The notes under the pieces were generated by a model. It made no database searches. It worked only from the letters and a program-made list of their open reading frames with translations, and was not told where the DNA came from. This document shows, one piece after another, positions 12,976 through 21,202 of a DNA stretch of 32,403 nt (the stretch's first letter is position 1; each line of letters opens with the position of its first letter). Source of the DNA: Verrucomicrobiaceae bacterium (lineage in GTDB: Bacteria > Verrucomicrobiota > Verrucomicrobiia > Verrucomicrobiales > Verrucomicrobiaceae); NCBI GenBank assembly GCA_027487315.1, contig JAIYDW010000204.1, forward strand, positions 1 through 32,403, written 5' to 3'. Made by a program: the position numbers and the translations under genes.

Positions 12976-14505
12976 ATGCCCCCCCCGCGCAAAACACGTC
13001 GCCCCTCAGACCCGCTCTTCCGCCTCTTGGTTGAAAACATCGGCGATGTCCTCTGGTTCAAACAACTCTCCCCTCCCGCTTTCACCTATCTCAGCCCAGC
13101 CTTCGAATCCCTCTGGCTCCATCCTGTCGAGGACGCCTACGCCGACCCCGACCTCTGGGAAAACGCCATCCACCCTGACGACCGCCCCGCCGTCGTTCAC
13201 GCCCTCCACCTTTGGTTCACTGGCCACACCCCGGAATACCAGGCCGAATACCGCATTCTCAACCGCCTTGGCCAAACCCGCTGGCTCGCGGATCGCGGCA
13301 TCATCCTCAGCCTCCGCGACGGACGCCCCTTTCAAATCGCCGGTATCGCCCGTGACATCACCGACCACCAGCAAGACCACCTGACCCGCAGCCGCCTCGC
13401 CGCAGTCGTCGAATCCTCAGAGGACGCCATCATGACCCTGGACCTCAACGGCCTCATCCAAACCTGGAACGCAGGCGCTGAAGCCACCTTTGGCTACTCC
13501 GCTGCCGAAGCCATCGGCCAGCCCGTCGCACTCCTCCGGCCTCCAGAAGCCGCTGATGACGAGGCCATCTTCAAAGAACGCATCCGCCAGGGCCTCCGCA
13601 TCCACCACTACGAAACCCGTCGCCTCCGCAAAGACGGCTCCATCATCGACATTTCCCTCTCCATCTCCCCCCTTCGCGACCATTCAGGCCGCCTCATCGG
13701 CTTCTCCAAAATCTCCCGTGACATCACCCGCCGCCTCCGCGCCGAACGCATGCTCCACCGCCTCAATGCCGAGCTCGAATCCAGAGTCCAGGAACGGACC
13801 GCCGCCCTCAGCCGCGCCTACGACGAACTTCAAAGCCTCGTCGAGACTCGCCGCCAACTCGAAAGGGAAGTCCTCAACATCAGCGAACTCGAACAACGCC
13901 GCATCGGACAGGATCTCCATGACGACCTCGGTCAGCAAATCGCAGGTGCCTGGATGATGAGCAGCGTACTCCAGCGCACCCTCTCCCGCCGCAACGACCC
14001 CGAGTCGGACTCCGCCGCTCGCATCTCCTCCCTCCTCGAACAAGCCCTCAACCGCACCCGCTCCCTCGCACGCGGACTCCACCCCGTCGCCCCCGAAGAA
14101 GGCGGTCTCCAAGCCGCCCTCCGCCAGCTCGCCGAACATGGCCAAACCCTCTTCGGCATCTCCTGCCACTTCTCCTCCCGCGGCTCCACCTCCCTCGATG
14201 ACCCCGCCATAACCACCCACCTCTACCGCATCGCCCAGGAGGCCCTCAGCAATGCCGTCAAACACGGCCACGCCTCTCGCATCCGCATCTCCCTCCACAC
14301 CACCCGCCGCTCCCTCCGCCTCCTCATCGACGACAACGGCTCCGGCTTCTCCCCTCCCCCACCCTCTCACCCAGGCATCGGCCTCCGCATCATGCGCTAC
14401 CGCGCCGACCTCATTCACGCTGCCCTCGAGATCCTCCCCCGCTCACCCCACGGCACCCGCCTCTCCTGCTCGCTCCCCCTCATCGACCCCAAACCCCATG
14501 CCTAA
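12976..14505 (+). CDS. PAS-PAS sensor histidine kinase (NarL-partner, HisKA_3 type)
   Basis: A 509-residue cytoplasmic kinase with no transmembrane segment. PAS 1 spans ~15-130 (with the IHPDDRPAV and YRILNRLGQ landmarks) and PAS 2 ~140-252 (VESSEDAIMTLDLNGLIQTW to GFSKISRDIT). A coiled-coil follows (~255-300, rich in ERML, LNAELESR and LEREV). The HisKA_3 dimerisation box is EQRRIGQDLHDDLGQQIAGA with phospho-acceptor H315. The ATPase domain shows the N box EALSNAVKH (N426), G1 DDNGSGF (452-458) and G2 GIGLRIMRYRA. The stop overlaps the response-regulator start by 8 nt, so the pair is co-translated. It probably senses an internal signal through the PAS domains; no cofactor-binding residues could be assigned. 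Confidence 0.93.
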   Translation: MPPPRKTRRPSDPLFRLLVENIGDVLWFKQLSPPAFTYLSPAFESLWLHPVEDAYADPDLWENAIHPDDRPAVVHALHLWFTGHTPEYQAEYRILNRLGQTRWLADRGIILSLRDGRPFQIAGIARDITDHQQDHLTRSRLAAVVESSEDAIMTLDLNGLIQTWNAGAEATFGYSAAEAIGQPVALLRPPEAADDEAIFKERIRQGLRIHHYETRRLRKDGSIIDISLSISPLRDHSGRLIGFSKISRDITRRLRAERMLHRLNAELESRVQERTAALSRAYDELQSLVETRRQLEREVLNISELEQRRIGQDLHDDLGQQIAGAWMMSSVLQRTLSRRNDPESDSAARISSLLEQALNRTRSLARGLHPVAPEEGGLQAALRQLAEHGQTLFGISCHFSSRGSTSLDDPAITTHLYRIAQEALSNAVKHGHASRIRISLHTTRRSLRLLIDDNGSGFSPPPPSHPGIGLRIMRYRADLIHAALEILPRSPHGTRLSCSLPLIDPKPHA

Positions 14506-15178
14506 ATCCCCATCTTCCACCAAAAAATCCCCCTCCCCTGCCCGCCACCGTCTCCTCATCGTCGACGATCACCCGGTCTTCCGCGCCGGCCTCGCCAGCC
14601 TCATCCGCCTTGAAGAAGATCTCGAAGTGTGCGCCGAAGCCGGCGACGCCGCCCACGCCCTCACCCTCATCGAACACCACTCCCCGGACCTCCTCCTCAT
14701 CGACATGAGCCTCCCCGGCCGCAGTGGCCTCGAACTCCTCAAAGACGCGCGCTCCCTCCTCCCCTCCCTCCCCATTCTCGTCATCTCCATGCACGACGAA
14801 ACCGTTTACGCCGAACGCGTCATCCGCGCAGGCGGTCGCGGTTACATCATGAAACAAGCCGGCCCGGACAACATCATCGCCGCCATCCGCCGCGTCCTCT
14901 CGGGCTCCGTTTTCGTCAGCGATGCCATGTCCGCTCGCATCCTTGACAGCCTCTCACGCTCTCCCTCCGCCACCTCCATCTCTTCCCTCTCAGATCGCGA
15001 GTTCGAAGTCTTCCACCTCATCGGCCAGGGCCACGACGCCCAGCAAATCGCCGCCTCCCTCCACCTCAGCATCAAAACCGTCGACACCCATCGCGCCACC
15101 ATCCGCCGCAAGCTCGGTCTCAAATCCAACACCGAACTCATCCACCGCGCCATTCAATGGATCGGCACCCAGGCCTGA
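14498..15178 (+). CDS. NarL/FixJ-type response regulator
   Basis: A 226-residue two-domain regulator. The receiver has the acidic pair in LLIVDDHPVF (D23, D24), phospho-acceptor D69 (LLLIDMSLPG), switch residue S97 (VISMHD) and the conserved Lys K119 (GYIMK). The C-terminal LuxR-type helix-turn-helix begins LSDREFEVFHLIGQGHDAQQ and contains SIKTVDTHRATIRRKLGL. The ATG at 14498 lies inside the kinase's last codons (overlap ATGCCTAA), so the first ~15 residues, rich in Ser, Lys and Pro, are a linker-like N-terminus. It is the obvious partner of the upstream kinase. A terminator-like hairpin follows about 70 nt downstream. Confidence 0.94.
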   Translation: MPKSPSSTKKSPSPARHRLLIVDDHPVFRAGLASLIRLEEDLEVCAEAGDAAHALTLIEHHSPDLLLIDMSLPGRSGLELLKDARSLLPSLPILVISMHDETVYAERVIRAGGRGYIMKQAGPDNIIAAIRRVLSGSVFVSDAMSARILDSLSRSPSATSISSLSDREFEVFHLIGQGHDAQQIAASLHLSIKTVDTHRATIRRKLGLKSNTELIHRAIQWIGTQA

Positions 15179-15247
15179 TTCTCATCCCTTCCGCCGCCTG
15201 AGACCCTCTCAGCCATTTCCTGAGATTCATCGCGGAACTTGCCTCAC

Positions 15248-15277
15248 GAACGCCTGCGCCCTCCCGGCGTTCTTATT
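15248..15277 (+). terminator. Candidate intrinsic terminator after the two-component operon
   Basis: Stem GAACGCC (15248-15254) and GGCGTTC (15266-15272) with an 11-nt loop, followed by TTATT. The U-tract is short, so confidence is moderate. It lies 70 nt after the response-regulator stop. Confidence 0.45.
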
Positions 15278-15347
15278 CATGTGCGCTCTTCGCCGCCACC
15301 AGCGGCCACAGCGCCAACTCAGATCAACCCTCTAACCAAAACATACC

Positions 15348-15482
15348 ATGATCCTACGCCTCGCCCTCCTCGGCCTCCTCGCAGCGGCCCTTTCCTCGTG
15401 CAGCACCTACCAAATCGCCTCCAACCAAGGCGCCGAACACCCCTGCTACAGCACCTGGAACCCCCTACCTCACAACAGCTAA
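15348..15482 (+). CDS. Small lipoprotein (44 aa)
   Basis: A 44-residue ORF reading MILRLALLGLLAAALSSC, a clear lipoprotein signal peptide with lipobox LSSC (Cys 18), followed by a 26-residue mature peptide beginning STYQIASNQ and containing a second Cys (HPCYST). It would be lipidated and held in a membrane, like entericidin-size lipoproteins, but no family was recognised. It sits between the response-regulator gene and the HPF-like gene and is bracketed by a candidate terminator upstream and a perfect inverted repeat downstream. Codon use matches the neighbouring genes. Confidence 0.6.
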   Translation: MILRLALLGLLAAALSSCSTYQIASNQGAEHPCYSTWNPLPHNS

Positions 15483-15491
15483 TCACTCCAC

Positions 15492-15526
15492 CCGCGGAGT
15501 CGGTATAAAACAAACCCTCTCCGCGG
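15492..15526 (+). other. Perfect 8-bp inverted repeat between small lipoprotein and HPF-like gene
   Basis: CCGCGGAG (15492-15499) and CTCCGCGG (15519-15526) flank a 19-nt AT-containing loop that includes TATAAAAC. It could be a terminator without U-tract, an mRNA processing site or an operator over the HPF-like promoter. Confidence 0.4.
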
Positions 15527-15550
15527 CCACCCCTTTCCCATCCCTTCTCT

Positions 15551-15883
15551 ATGATCATCAAACTCGACTGGTTCCGCTGCTCCCCTCGCAAAAAATGGGA
15601 GACTCAAATCCACCAATCCCTCGAACACTTCGCCGCTCTCAAACCCGTCTCCCATGCCGGTATCCGCGTCGAAGAAAACATCGAGTCAGGACACCGCTTC
15701 CACATCAGCATGCTCCTCAGCATCCCCGGACCAGACCTCGCTGCCCAAGCCAAGGGTCAAACCTTCGACGAGGCCCTCTCCAAACTGAACGCCTCCATCT
15801 GCCGCTCCCTCACCCAGCGCGCCAAAAACAACCGCCGCAACACCGACGCCCCCAAAGGCGTCAAACCTCAGTTCCGAGGTTGA
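15551..15883 (+). CDS. HPF/RaiA-like ribosome-associated protein
   Basis: A 110-residue protein with the beta-alpha-beta-beta-beta-alpha pattern of the S30AE (hibernation-promoting factor/RaiA) family: strand MIIKLDWF, helix KKWETQIHQSLEHFAALK, strands SHAGIRVEENIE and FHISMLLSIPG, and a final helix after the strand LAAQAKGQ (TFDEALSKLNASICRSLTQRA). The basic tail (RAKNNRRN) suits rRNA binding. Short HPFs stall ribosomes as dimers or monomers in stationary phase. Sequence identity to classical HPF appears low, so this is a fold-level call. The gene may be read with the small lipoprotein and lies behind an inverted repeat. Confidence 0.6.
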   Translation: MIIKLDWFRCSPRKKWETQIHQSLEHFAALKPVSHAGIRVEENIESGHRFHISMLLSIPGPDLAAQAKGQTFDEALSKLNASICRSLTQRAKNNRRNTDAPKGVKPQFRG

Positions 15884-15920
15884 TCCCTCAGCCTCCCCTC
15901 CCCACCACACCCAACCAACC

Positions 15921-16562
15921 ATGCCCCCCTTGCGCCACCTCGCAGGCATCACGTTAATCCTGCTCTCCTTCTCCACGGACGGCTCCCTCCACGCCGACCC
16001 CTCCCCACCCCCTCCCCTCGTTTCTCACCCTCCAAACCACCACCACTACGAGGTCGTCCCCCACTCCGAGCTCGAAGCCCTCAGTCAAGCCTCCCGGCGC
16101 ATCGCCTCAATGATGGACGCCATCCTCCCCTTCGAATCCACCGTCTGGCCCCACGCCATCCGTGACGAACTCGGCCGCACCGGCATCTTCCTCGCCCCTT
16201 CCATCCCCTTCAACACCCTCGCCACCAACCCCGACGAAGATCCCCTCAAAGGCTGGATCGTCTGCGCCATCCTCGCCACCGGCAAATACATCGAGACCAT
16301 CCCCTTCCCTGTCCATCACGTCTGCCTCACCGACCAAACCGGCATGCGCGGCGAACTCTGGTGCTACGACATCGACATCGCCACCGTCCGCTACCTCCAC
16401 CGTCACCTCGCCTCCGGCACCCTCACCGCCGAACAAGCCTACCAAACCCTCATCGCCCGCTGGAAAAAAATCACCCGCCCCACAACGCTTCCCAAAAAAT
16501 CCCCCAACCCCGTTCCCATTCGCAGCAGCCCCTCCAGCTCCTCGAAACGCCTCCATTCCTAA
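15921..16562 (+). CDS. Secreted hypothetical protein
   Basis: A 213-residue protein of no recognised family. The N-terminus (RHLAGITLILLSFSTDGSLHA) is a plausible signal peptide. A His/Pro-rich segment (PPNHHHYEVV) follows, then a helical region (ALSQASRRIASMMDAILPF). The middle has hydrophobic strands (GWIVCAILATGKYIETIPF, VHHVCLTDQTG, GELWCYDIDIATVRYLHRHL) with Cys residues at 107, 132 and 146. The C-terminal 35 residues are Pro/Ser-rich and disordered. It follows the HPF-like gene by 37 bp and may share its transcript. Confidence 0.6.
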   Translation: MPPLRHLAGITLILLSFSTDGSLHADPSPPPPLVSHPPNHHHYEVVPHSELEALSQASRRIASMMDAILPFESTVWPHAIRDELGRTGIFLAPSIPFNTLATNPDEDPLKGWIVCAILATGKYIETIPFPVHHVCLTDQTGMRGELWCYDIDIATVRYLHRHLASGTLTAEQAYQTLIARWKKITRPTTLPKKSPNPVPIRSSPSSSSKRLHS

Positions 16563-16680
16563 ACCGGTTCTCGAAAAGATTGTCATTTTGATCCGGCAAG
16601 CGCAGCGACCTCAGTGGCAAGGAAGTTGCGCAGCCCGCTATTAGATCAATAGCGGGCAAGCGGCTGACGCCGCCAATGAG
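16561..16680. repeat. Dispersed repeat family B, copy 2, with internal hairpin
   Basis: About 120 bp starting at the stop codon of the secreted hypothetical gene and aligning with 9597-9719. Unlike copy 1, it holds a perfect 10-bp stem GCCCGCTATT (16633-16642)/AATAGCGGGC (16648-16657) with loop AGATC. Copy 1 begins 6 bp after the HxlR-family stop, so both sit directly behind a gene. Confidence 0.7.
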
Positions 16681-16768
16681 GCCACTCCGCCGACCAGCAA
16701 GGTGACAAGCATTTCGAGAGTCGGTCTAACCCGATGCGCCACGTGAAGGATGCATCTCACGTTCCAAA

Positions 16769-19408
16769 TCATCGCAAGTTCACCCGCTCAGACTGCTTGG
16801 ATTCACCACTCGCCGAGATGGCTTCAAACGAGAGGCTCACTCCTTTCTCTCCAGCCTTCAGCGGCAGGCTGAACTCGAAAGGAAAAGAATCGTCGGCCAG
16901 CGTTTCATCGCGACCCGGAAGCGTGACGCCAAGCCGGGCAGTCTCCACCGTCTGTTCGTCGGCAGTCAGATAAGCATAGAGCCAGCTGAGCTCGGGACCA
17001 AAGGAGAGGATCATGGCCTGGGCTTCACCAAACGGAGTCTCGATGCGCTGATGCGAGATCGACTCGGCATCAACAAGTCCTGCAGTGAACTTGGGCTGGA
17101 AACGGGCCTGGATCCGAACGCCTTCGATGACCAGCGCGGTGATGCCTTTCGGGCTGAGTGAGATTCTGGCGGCACCATCGATCACGCTGAGCTTCGCAGC
17201 CTCGCGTTGGTTGTCACGCCACACGCTCGCGTTGTAGGTGCCTGCAGGGATGGCAAGCTTCACGCCAACATCGCGCAATTCACGGTCACATTCGTTCATG
17301 AAGGCGATGCAAAGCGTGTCTTCGCCACGGGCAGCGATGTGATTGACCTGCACATTGTCAGTGGTGACGAGGCCTTTGGGCATCCAGGGAGTCACGTCGC
17401 TTTGATCATAGAACTTCCCCGGTGCTCCATGCACGCCGCTTTGCAGGAAGGCATAACACTCAGCATACTCATGCGGGAAATCGATGGCACACTGCGAACG
17501 GTCGCGCACCTCCGCCATGAGGTAGTCCAGCACAAGGTTCGCCATCGGCAGGACGTGGTTGTAGTGGAAAGACGTGGTCGGCTTCAGCTCATCATGCGGA
17601 TGCAGCGGAAAATCCGCTTTCTCCTGCGCCGTCGAGTAGAGCGTGTTGAAGTGATAACCAGGAAAGTTGGCAAAGCGGCCAATCATCGCGCTGCGGGCGA
17701 TGTCGCGGAGGAAGGCGTCACCTGTGTCTTCGGCAATGCGGAGGAAGACCGGCGCATGCGTGGCAAAATAGAGGGCGATGCGCTGCACGGTACCGTTGCC
17801 TTCGCAGGTGAGTCCCTGCTCAGAGACGCGCCACGCGGGCACCGTTTCCTTGGCGGCACGAATCAGGCCGGGTTTGTCGAGCGAACCGCGACTTGGCGCA
17901 AACCCGCTCTCATTCACTGTGATATCAGCGTCAGGCACCGCGGGATAAAAGAAGATGAGCTGCGCATACAGCCGCGCTCCGCGATGCGCGGCAGCAAGAT
18001 GACGCGGCTCATGCGTGTCGCGATACAACTCATAAAAATCTTTCCATGCAGGCAGCATGTATTCGAAGAAGGTGCCATCAGCAGCCTCAGTAAAGTCGGT
18101 GGGCACTTTCGTAAGTTCCGGTTCAGCTTTGGCGATAGCGGTATCAAGCCACTTCCGCTCACCGGTCGCACGGTAGCGCCAAAGGTCATTTTGCCAGGCA
18201 TCGCCGCGGCTGACCCAAGTCATGTTCAAGGTGCGGTCCGTCGTTTGCAGACGCTGCATGGCCTGAAGGAAAACCGGGGCTACTCCGCCGCTCAGGCGAT
18301 GCAGCGCCGCCAGTTCAGAAAGTGGCATCGCCGGTCCAGCCATCCGTCGTGAGGGAGTCTGGCTACCCTTCAAACCTTCTTCATTCAGCGCAAAGAGGAA
18401 CTTCTCGCGGGAAAGCAGATACTCAAGAATCGGCACACCCTGCTCGCGGAACAGTCGCTCATTGTCCATGACAAAGGCCAGGCCAAGCGGATGCAGCGCA
18501 CTGACGTTTTTCACCGAACCATGGGAATCGGGATAAAAAAAAGCTTTGTTCGGCGGATCGAAGTTGCCCCAGGGGCCAAGCACCAAATCAAGCATGTTCT
18601 CCAGCGCAGTATTGAGCGATGTGAGCGTATTCTCACGCCTGTCCCGGAAGCCACAGACGTCCCCTGCGACCTGCTCAAAGGTCTCACTCAGCGGTTTCGA
18701 TTCTGCGACGAGCGCCAGCTCAAAACGGTGCTTCATCCCTGCCTCAAACCGCGATTCCTTCGAGCCAAGAAAGGGCGCGAAGACCATCGGCTGCGCATCG
18801 CCCTGCGCATTGCGCAAGGTGACACCGAAGCGCCGCGTTTGCGCAGTGGGCATCGCGTACGGAAATTGCTGCGGCTGAGCGAACACACCGAGCGTGCCAC
18901 CTCGGGTCTGCACGAGACATCCCGGAATCGAACAGATGTCATCGGGAATAAGAAAACTCTCCTCAGGCAAGCGCCGCCCATTCCACACCATCGGTTGAAA
19001 CAACTCGATTACGTCCACCATCGACGCAGCGGGTGCCCCGGCAAAGGCGACCGACCACATGCCCGGCTTCTTCGCCGTGAACGTGTAGCGCAATTTCCCT
19101 TTGGTGCGCTCTGCCTCAAGTTCGATCGCCTCATGCATGAATTTCCAGCGCGTCACCTCCCCGTGTTGTTCGATGCTCGGCTGCGTCAACCTGATGACCT
19201 CGCCCACTTTGAAAATGTCCCGTTCCATCGTCCCATTGCCGCGCTTCCAGCCAACAAGATTGTAAATCGGCTCCTTCCACTTCACCGGAGCGATGGCAAC
19301 CGGCTCCTGCGAGTGGATGGCGATGAACTCGGGGCGGAAGACATCGTCTGCGCTCAATGAGGCGAGCGGAACGAGGAAGAAGGTTGCGAGTGTGATGAGA
19401 TGTTTCAA
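16769..19408 (-). CDS. Large secreted protein of unknown function, TTG start
   Basis: An 879-residue exported protein (signal peptide [19 protein letters not shown]). No named family was recognised. The first ~250 residues look beta-rich (substrate-binding-like: [19 protein letters not shown]). The central ~260-660 is helical with paired aromatic and acidic residues ([39 protein letters not shown]), reminiscent of an (alpha/alpha) toroid of glycan-active enzymes. The C-terminal part is beta-rich again. The start is TTG: an in-frame TAG lies 5 codons upstream, no ATG precedes the signal peptide, and AGGGA lies about 9 nt before the TTG. Codon use has more G and T than the C-rich neighbours. 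A polysaccharide-processing role is inference. Confidence 0.7.
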   Translation of the reverse strand: MKHLITLATFFLVPLASLSADDVFRPEFIAIHSQEPVAIAPVKWKEPIYNLVGWKRGNGTMERDIFKVGEVIRLTQPSIEQHGEVTRWKFMHEAIELEAERTKGKLRYTFTAKKPGMWSVAFAGAPAASMVDVIELFQPMVWNGRRLPEESFLIPDDICSIPGCLVQTRGGTLGVFAQPQQFPYAMPTAQTRRFGVTLRNAQGDAQPMVFAPFLGSKESRFEAGMKHRFELALVAESKPLSETFEQVAGDVCGFRDRRENTLTSLNTALENMLDLVLGPWGNFDPPNKAFFYPDSHGSVKNVSALHPLGLAFVMDNERLFREQGVPILEYLLSREKFLFALNEEGLKGSQTPSRRMAGPAMPLSELAALHRLSGGVAPVFLQAMQRLQTTDRTLNMTWVSRGDAWQNDLWRYRATGERKWLDTAIAKAEPELTKVPTDFTEAADGTFFEYMLPAWKDFYELYRDTHEPRHLAAAHRGARLYAQLIFFYPAVPDADITVNESGFAPSRGSLDKPGLIRAAKETVPAWRVSEQGLTCEGNGTVQRIALYFATHAPVFLRIAEDTGDAFLRDIARSAMIGRFANFPGYHFNTLYSTAQEKADFPLHPHDELKPTTSFHYNHVLPMANLVLDYLMAEVRDRSQCAIDFPHEYAECYAFLQSGVHGAPGKFYDQSDVTPWMPKGLVTTDNVQVNHIAARGEDTLCIAFMNECDRELRDVGVKLAIPAGTYNASVWRDNQREAAKLSVIDGAARISLSPKGITALVIEGVRIQARFQPKFTAGLVDAESISHQRIETPFGEAQAMILSFGPELSWLYAYLTADEQTVETARLGVTLPGRDETLADDSFPFEFSLPLKAGEKGVSLSFEAISASGESKQSERVNLR

Positions 19409-19420
19409 AGTCTTGTTTCC

Positions 19421-19603
19421 CTAGCCTGACCTATTCATGAAAGTCGTGGCGAGACGCGGCGAAAGCCCGCAGTGGCTAGGCGGGCGCAGTTTTGAAAGGC
19501 TGAGTGCATTTGTAAATGCTCGATGCCTTTCAAAGCAAGCCCAACGCCGCCAATGCGGGCTTGCAGCCAGTCGTAGTAGAGTTTCATGAAAAGGTCAGGC
19601 TAG
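19421..19603. repeat. 183-bp near-palindromic element with 22-bp terminal inverted repeats
   Basis: The left end, 19421-19442 (starting CTAGCCTGACC, ending CATGAAA), matches the reverse complement of 19582-19603 at 21 of 22 positions. Inside, AAGCCCGCAGTGGC pairs with GCCAATGCGGGCTT, TTTGAAAGGC with GCCTTTCAAA, and GAGTGCATTT with AAATGCTC around the centre. The whole can fold as one long hairpin. It has no ORF, which fits a MITE-like or REP-like element or a structured transcript. It lies just upstream of the TTG-start gene and overlaps that gene's promoter region. Confidence 0.75.
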
Positions 19604-19625
19604 CTCAGACAGATGGCCCACCGGA

Positions 19626-19674
19626 AGAAAAATGACAGGGATTTAGCGCATTATCAGATCGTCTCGAAGAACCT
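19626..19674. repeat. Dispersed repeat family A, partial copy 3
   Basis: 49 bp alignable with the first 50 bp of copy 1 (7151-7200): AGAAAA, then ACAGGGATTTAGCGCA, CAGATC, TCTCGAAGAACCT. It diverges afterwards. Confidence 0.6.
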
Positions 19675-19804
19675 GGGGTGAAGATTTGGGAGCACCGATG
19701 ACTCTTCAACCACCCCACCCAAAAACACCCTCCGCCCGCTTTCAGCCCTCCGCCCCAATCTTCCCTGCAAACCCGCCCCCGTTTCCCACGTTATCCCCCA
19801 CGTC

Positions 19805-21109
19805 ATGAATACCCGCATCGAACGCCGCACCTTCCTCCGTGGAGTCGGAGCCACCCTCGCTCTCCCCTGGCTCGAAATCATGACCCCCGCCGCCCGCGCC
19901 GCGCAAAGGCAACTACCCCCGCGCCGCTTCGTCACCTTCTTCCAGCCCAACGGCGTCTTCCCCAAAGCCTGGGATGTCACCGGCGTCGGCAAAGACTTCT
20001 CCCTCTCTCCCATCCTTGAGCCCCTCGCCGCCTTCAAAAGCGACATGCTCGTCCTCAGTGGCCTCGACAGTTGCGGCAAAGGCCACGTCAAACTCACCGG
20101 CGCCTTCCTGACCGGCACCGCCATCGAAAACAACGTCAACGGCATCTCCGTCGATCAAATCATCGCCCGTCAAATCGGCCAAACCACCCGCTTCGCCAGC
20201 ATCGAACTCGGCACCGAACCTCCCCGCCAAGGCATGGCCGGCGACGACCCCATCGCCCTCGCCAACACCGTCTCCTGGAGCAGTCCCACCCAGCGCATCT
20301 CCCCCGAAATCAGCCCCCGCGCCGCTTTCGACCGCCTCTTCCGCGACCCCTCCTCCCCCGAAGCCCGCCGCGCCGCCGAAAACCGCCGCAGCGTCGTCGA
20401 CCTCGTCCTCGAAGACGCCAAAAACCTCCAACGCATCGCCAGCGGCCGCGACAAACAAAAAATCGACGAATACCTCGCCGGCGTCCGCGGCGTCGAACAG
20501 CAGATCGAGCGCACCCTCAATCCCCCCACCCCCGAGTGGACCCCGTTGTCTCCCCCGGACATGCGCCGCCCCCCCGCAGGCCTCCCCCTCAGCAAAGACG
20601 AGCACATGCGCCTCATGCTCGACCTCATCGTCCTCGCCCTCCAAACCGACACCACCCGCGTCGCCACCTTCATGAGCGCCCACGGCTTCAGCCGCCAAAA
20701 CTTCACCTTCCTCGACGGCGTCAAAAACGACCACCATGGCATGAGCCATCACAAAAATCAGGAAGCCCTAGTCAAAGAATACACCACCGTCAGCCGCTGG
20801 TATGCCCAGCAGGTCGAATATCTCCTCACCCAAATGCGCCGCATCGAAGAAGGCAACGGCTCCCTCCTCGACAACAGCCTCGTCCTCTACGGCAGCGAAA
20901 TGAAAGACGGCAACGGCCACATCAAAGAAGACCTCCCCCTCGTCCTCATCGGCAAATCCCAGGGCCACGCCAAAACCGGTCAACACCTCGCCTTCGCTCC
21001 CGGCACCCCCCTGGCCAACCTCCACCTCACCCTCGCCCAGCAATTCGGCGCCGAAATCGAGTCCTTCAACAACGTCAGCACCGGCACCCTCAACGGCCTC
21101 TTCGCGTAA
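19805..21109 (+). CDS. DUF1552 domain protein, Tat-exported
   Basis: A 434-residue DUF1552 protein. The N-terminus IERRTFLRGVGATLALPWLE is a twin-arginine signal and a hallmark opening of this family. Other family landmarks are VTFFQPNGVFPKAWDVTG, LSGLDSCGKGHVKLTGAFLTG, NGISVDQIIARQIG and the C-terminal NSLVLYGSEMKDGNGHIKED. The DUF1501 and DUF1552 families are related to alkaline-phosphatase/sulfatase-type folds, but no activity is known. DUF1552 genes usually accompany a DUF1592/DUF1587-type cytochrome protein; here the neighbour 93 bp downstream is instead of the DUF1549/DUF1553 class. No ribosome site is visible before the ATG. Confidence 0.93.
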   Translation: MNTRIERRTFLRGVGATLALPWLEIMTPAARAAQRQLPPRRFVTFFQPNGVFPKAWDVTGVGKDFSLSPILEPLAAFKSDMLVLSGLDSCGKGHVKLTGAFLTGTAIENNVNGISVDQIIARQIGQTTRFASIELGTEPPRQGMAGDDPIALANTVSWSSPTQRISPEISPRAAFDRLFRDPSSPEARRAAENRRSVVDLVLEDAKNLQRIASGRDKQKIDEYLAGVRGVEQQIERTLNPPTPEWTPLSPPDMRRPPAGLPLSKDEHMRLMLDLIVLALQTDTTRVATFMSAHGFSRQNFTFLDGVKNDHHGMSHHKNQEALVKEYTTVSRWYAQQVEYLLTQMRRIEEGNGSLLDNSLVLYGSEMKDGNGHIKEDLPLVLIGKSQGHAKTGQHLAFAPGTPLANLHLTLAQQFGAEIESFNNVSTGTLNGLFA

Positions 21110-21202
21110 GATCGAAGCCCCGTTCCCCAGCTCTCAGAAACACACCGCTTTCCGACCGCTCTTTCCTTGTCCAAGAGCCCTCCCATTCCGCCTTCTGTTA
21201 CC

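Larger units (their letters stand above)
19409..19804. other. 396-bp intergenic region with long palindrome and repeat fragment
   Basis: Contains the 183-bp near-palindrome (19421-19603), family A repeat copy 3 (19626-19674), and a C-rich stretch leading to the DUF1552 start. No gene is supported here. Confidence 0.6.
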
